This document shows positions 62,504-64,000 of a stretch of 64,000 bases of DNA, in pieces. Each line of letters begins with the position of its first letter. The first letter of the stretch is position 1. A program made the translations under genes and the position numbers. The notes beneath the pieces were generated by a model. That model was not told where the DNA came from. It saw only the letters and a list, made by a program, of their open reading frames with translations, and searched no databases. The DNA lies in contig NZ_SLVB01000012.1 in NCBI RefSeq assembly GCF_004341845.1, forward strand, positions 62,001 to 126,000, given 5' to 3'. The DNA is from Novosphingobium sp. PhB165 (GTDB lineage: Bacteria; Pseudomonadota; Alphaproteobacteria; Sphingomonadales; Sphingomonadaceae).

Positions 62504-63065
62504 GCGCGGCAAGCACGAGGCAGACATAGGAAAGCACCTTTCCCACCACCAGAACCGTCTGCGGCAGCCCCGGCAAGAGATCTTCGAGATGTCCCAAGCT
62601 CGCAATTGCGATGACCGCGACGATGCCCACGCATACGGCGCCTGCTGTGATGAGAAAAGCGAGGGCATTGACCCAAAGAAAGCCACGCGTTTCCTCGACT
62701 TCATATGCAATGTTGAGGGCCGTGATAATGCTCGCGGCGCCGTTGCGGGCACCGAATAAAGCGAGCGCCAGCGCCAGGAACAGTCCGAAACCTTTCCTTT
62801 GCGCAGAGGTCTGTTCAAGATTGAGCAGCTGTTCGCCGATCAGCTTGGCAGCCTGGTCAGGCAGCACCTCGCTCATGCTTGTGACATGATGCACGATATC
62901 CTGCGGATCCGCGACAAGGCCGTAGCTGAGGATGGCAGCGCCCAGCAGCGGGACTAGGGCAAGGAAGCCGTAGTAGGCCACGCCTGCCGCCACGAGGCTT
63001 ATGTTGTCGTCGCTCGTCTCCCTGAAGGTTCTGACGAGAATTTCGCTCCAGGCGGCCCTCGACAT
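62496..63065 (-). pseudogene. Truncated YihY/BrkB-family membrane protein
   Basis: About 189 residues match the first two thirds of YihY/BrkB inner-membrane proteins: SDDNISLVAAGVAYYGFLAL (first helix region), LFGARNGAASIITALNIAYE, and TAGAVCVGIVAVIAI. The sequence stops at LVLAAHG inside a transmembrane helix, where family members continue for roughly 100 residues with a YRYGPSR segment. The cut coincides with the amidohydrolase remnant. The start is uncertain (ATG 63065 or 63158). Confidence 0.7.
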
Positions 63066-63606
63066 CCGCCACGGCGTTGAAGCGCTGCTGCAGGATTTCG
63101 GCGGCGCGTCAGCCCGGTCTCCAGAAACGCCGATCCCGGCCGAGTTTAGACGCCTCATCGGCGAACCATTGCTGACAAGGCGCCCGGCAACATCGCCGGG
63201 ATTTTGGCCTGACGCCGCGCGAGGCGCTTTGGGAATGATGCTCTCTCCACGACCCTGCCATCTTCCTCGCCCTCCTTTGAACGCAAACGCCGCCATCGTT
63301 TCCGCGTTCCAGAGGGATGAGCCGGCACAGGTCCAGCAATCGCAGCTGCAAAAATGCACGTGCCTGCTTATCGATCCGCCACCGATGCGCGAGGAGAGCG
63401 TTCTGGAATATCGCACTGATTGAATGGAGGCAGATCTGGAAATCTCTCGTGGGGTCGCATTCCTATGGACGATAACTTGTCTTCGACGCGTGCTCGGAGA
63501 GACTGGCTACGTGCCACCTTCTCCTGACCGGGCTTCAATTTCTCATTGCAGTGCGGGTTCTCAGCCAAAGCGCATGGCTGCTGCTCTCACGCTGGCCAAT
63601 CGACGT
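63066..63606. other. No gene recognised
   Basis: 541 bases between the truncated YihY gene and the patatin-like gene. Open frames here carry no recognisable family pattern. A short N-terminal extension of the YihY frame may reach to about 63158. No repeats or operator-like TTACGCAAA copies were noticed. Confidence 0.5.
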
Positions 63607-64000
63607 ATGAGCTTTCCACGTCTGCTCGCGGCAATACTGATGAGCTCGATACTGGCTGCATGTGCGACCATGCCGCCCAGAACGCCTTACAGCCTGGGCG
63701 ATCTGGCGCAGACCCCGGCCGTGCAGGCGCAGCCCATCCGCTTTTGGGCCAAAGGCGATGACGCCGCCTATAGCCGGTGGGGCGAGACTTTGCGCCAGGA
63801 TCGCGCGGCGAGCGGGCTCGCGGCTCCTGCAACGCTGCTGGCGCTTTCAGGCGGGTCGGATAAGGGAGCGTTCGGTGCCGGCCTCCTCACAGGCTGGTCC
63901 CGGACGGGATCCCGGCCCGAATTCGATATCGTCACCGGGGTCAGCACCGGGGCATTGATCGCGCCTTTCGCGTTTCTGGGATCTGCGGAAGATCCGACGC
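63607..64000 (+). CDS. Patatin-like phospholipase lipoprotein (3' end outside window)
   Basis: The frame is open to the window's end. A lipoprotein signal (LLAAILMSSILAACA, lipobox LAAC) precedes a patatin domain: the glycine-rich oxyanion region SGGSDKGAFGAG and the nucleophile motif GVSTG, 131 residues in total. It would be a membrane-anchored serine acylhydrolase; the catalytic Asp is outside the window. ATG 63607 is taken; an in-frame ATG at 63574 is an alternative. It seems to belong to the flanking genome rather than to the catabolic cluster. Confidence 0.82.
   Translation, partial: MSFPRLLAAILMSSILAACATMPPRTPYSLGDLAQTPAVQAQPIRFWAKGDDAAYSRWGETLRQDRAASGLAAPATLLALSGGSDKGAFGAGLLTGWSRTGSRPEFDIVTGVSTGALIAPFAFLGSAEDPT

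Noticed and set aside
61865..62818. 317-codon - strand frame as an intact amidohydrolase
   Set aside because: Only about 40 residues match the family; the rest is antisense of the receptor or of the YihY frame.
1..64000. Possible CRISPR arrays, tRNA or rRNA genes
   Set aside because: No regularly spaced direct repeats and no cloverleaf or rRNA-like stretch were noticed by eye.

Overview
The window reads as GC-rich accessory DNA from a sphingomonad-type alphaproteobacterium (Novosphingobium/Sphingobium-like; this is inferred from the protein families and the four TonB receptors with the VTAQKRSEN-type start of the mature protein, not from a marker gene). No rRNA, tRNA, CRISPR array, insertion sequence or replication gene was recognised. 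About 60 protein genes are packed into roughly a dozen operons that take up and oxidise an alicyclic, most likely steroid- or terpenoid-like, substrate. The strongest substrate clues are a delta5-3-ketosteroid isomerase homologue with its active-site residues (19016-19432), a 3-ketosteroid dehydrogenase-family flavoprotein (20679-22394), a KshA-like Rieske oxygenase (16376-17455) and a pair of adjacent acyl-CoA dehydrogenase genes of the kind that form heteromers in steroid side-chain oxidation (46310-48543). No ring-cleavage (meta-cleavage) gene is present, so only part of a pathway is visible.

Layout: 1-4800, an aldo/keto reductase end, a sugar-isomerase-like gene, an orphan gene, a DUF1214 gene, a SnoaL-like gene and an SDR. 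4825-10184, TonB receptor facing a GMC oxidoreductase plus zinc alcohol dehydrogenase pair. 10229-15110, an operon of TonB receptor, EthD-like protein and two SDRs. 15547-22394, SDR, KshA-like oxygenase with its divergent LysR regulator, ketosteroid isomerase, sulfotransferase, KstD-like flavoprotein. 22530-25963 (+) and 30711-25988 (-), two convergent operons of SDRs, EthD, esterase, SnoaL and a Baeyer-Villiger monooxygenase. 30964-39232, a large OYE/dienoyl-CoA-reductase-like enzyme, then two Lrp/AsnC regulators followed by flavin reductase, SnoaL, OYE, SnoaL, SDR and an MFS transporter. 39239-45513, an XRE regulator, a D-aminoacylase-like amidohydrolase, a COQ4-family protein and a third TonB receptor. 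48543-45503 (-), two acyl-CoA dehydrogenases and two hotdog thioesterases. 48981-51232 (+), SDR, SnoaL, NAD-binding epimerase-like protein. 58337-51277 (-), acyl-CoA ligase, amidohydrolase, second Rieske oxygenase, Tat-exported amidase, SDR and a second pair of Lrp/AsnC regulators. 58821-62221, SDR and a fourth TonB receptor. After 62222 the cluster ends in gene debris (amidohydrolase tail joined to a truncated YihY/BrkB gene) and the start of a patatin-like lipoprotein.

The most interesting feature is regulatory. The 9-mer TTACGCAAA (or its complement TTTGCGTAA), with close variants such as TTACGCAT and TTGCGCAA, occurs in about ten AT-rich intergenic regions, in front of receptors, the ketosteroid isomerase, the KstD/SDR divergent pair, the regulators themselves, the dehydrogenase operon and the ligase operon. 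The window also carries two paralogous two-gene Lrp/AsnC cassettes in the same A-then-B order. I infer a dedicated, cluster-wide regulon in which paired Lrp-type proteins read this operator. All functional claims rest on motif recognition by eye; no database search or alignment was run.
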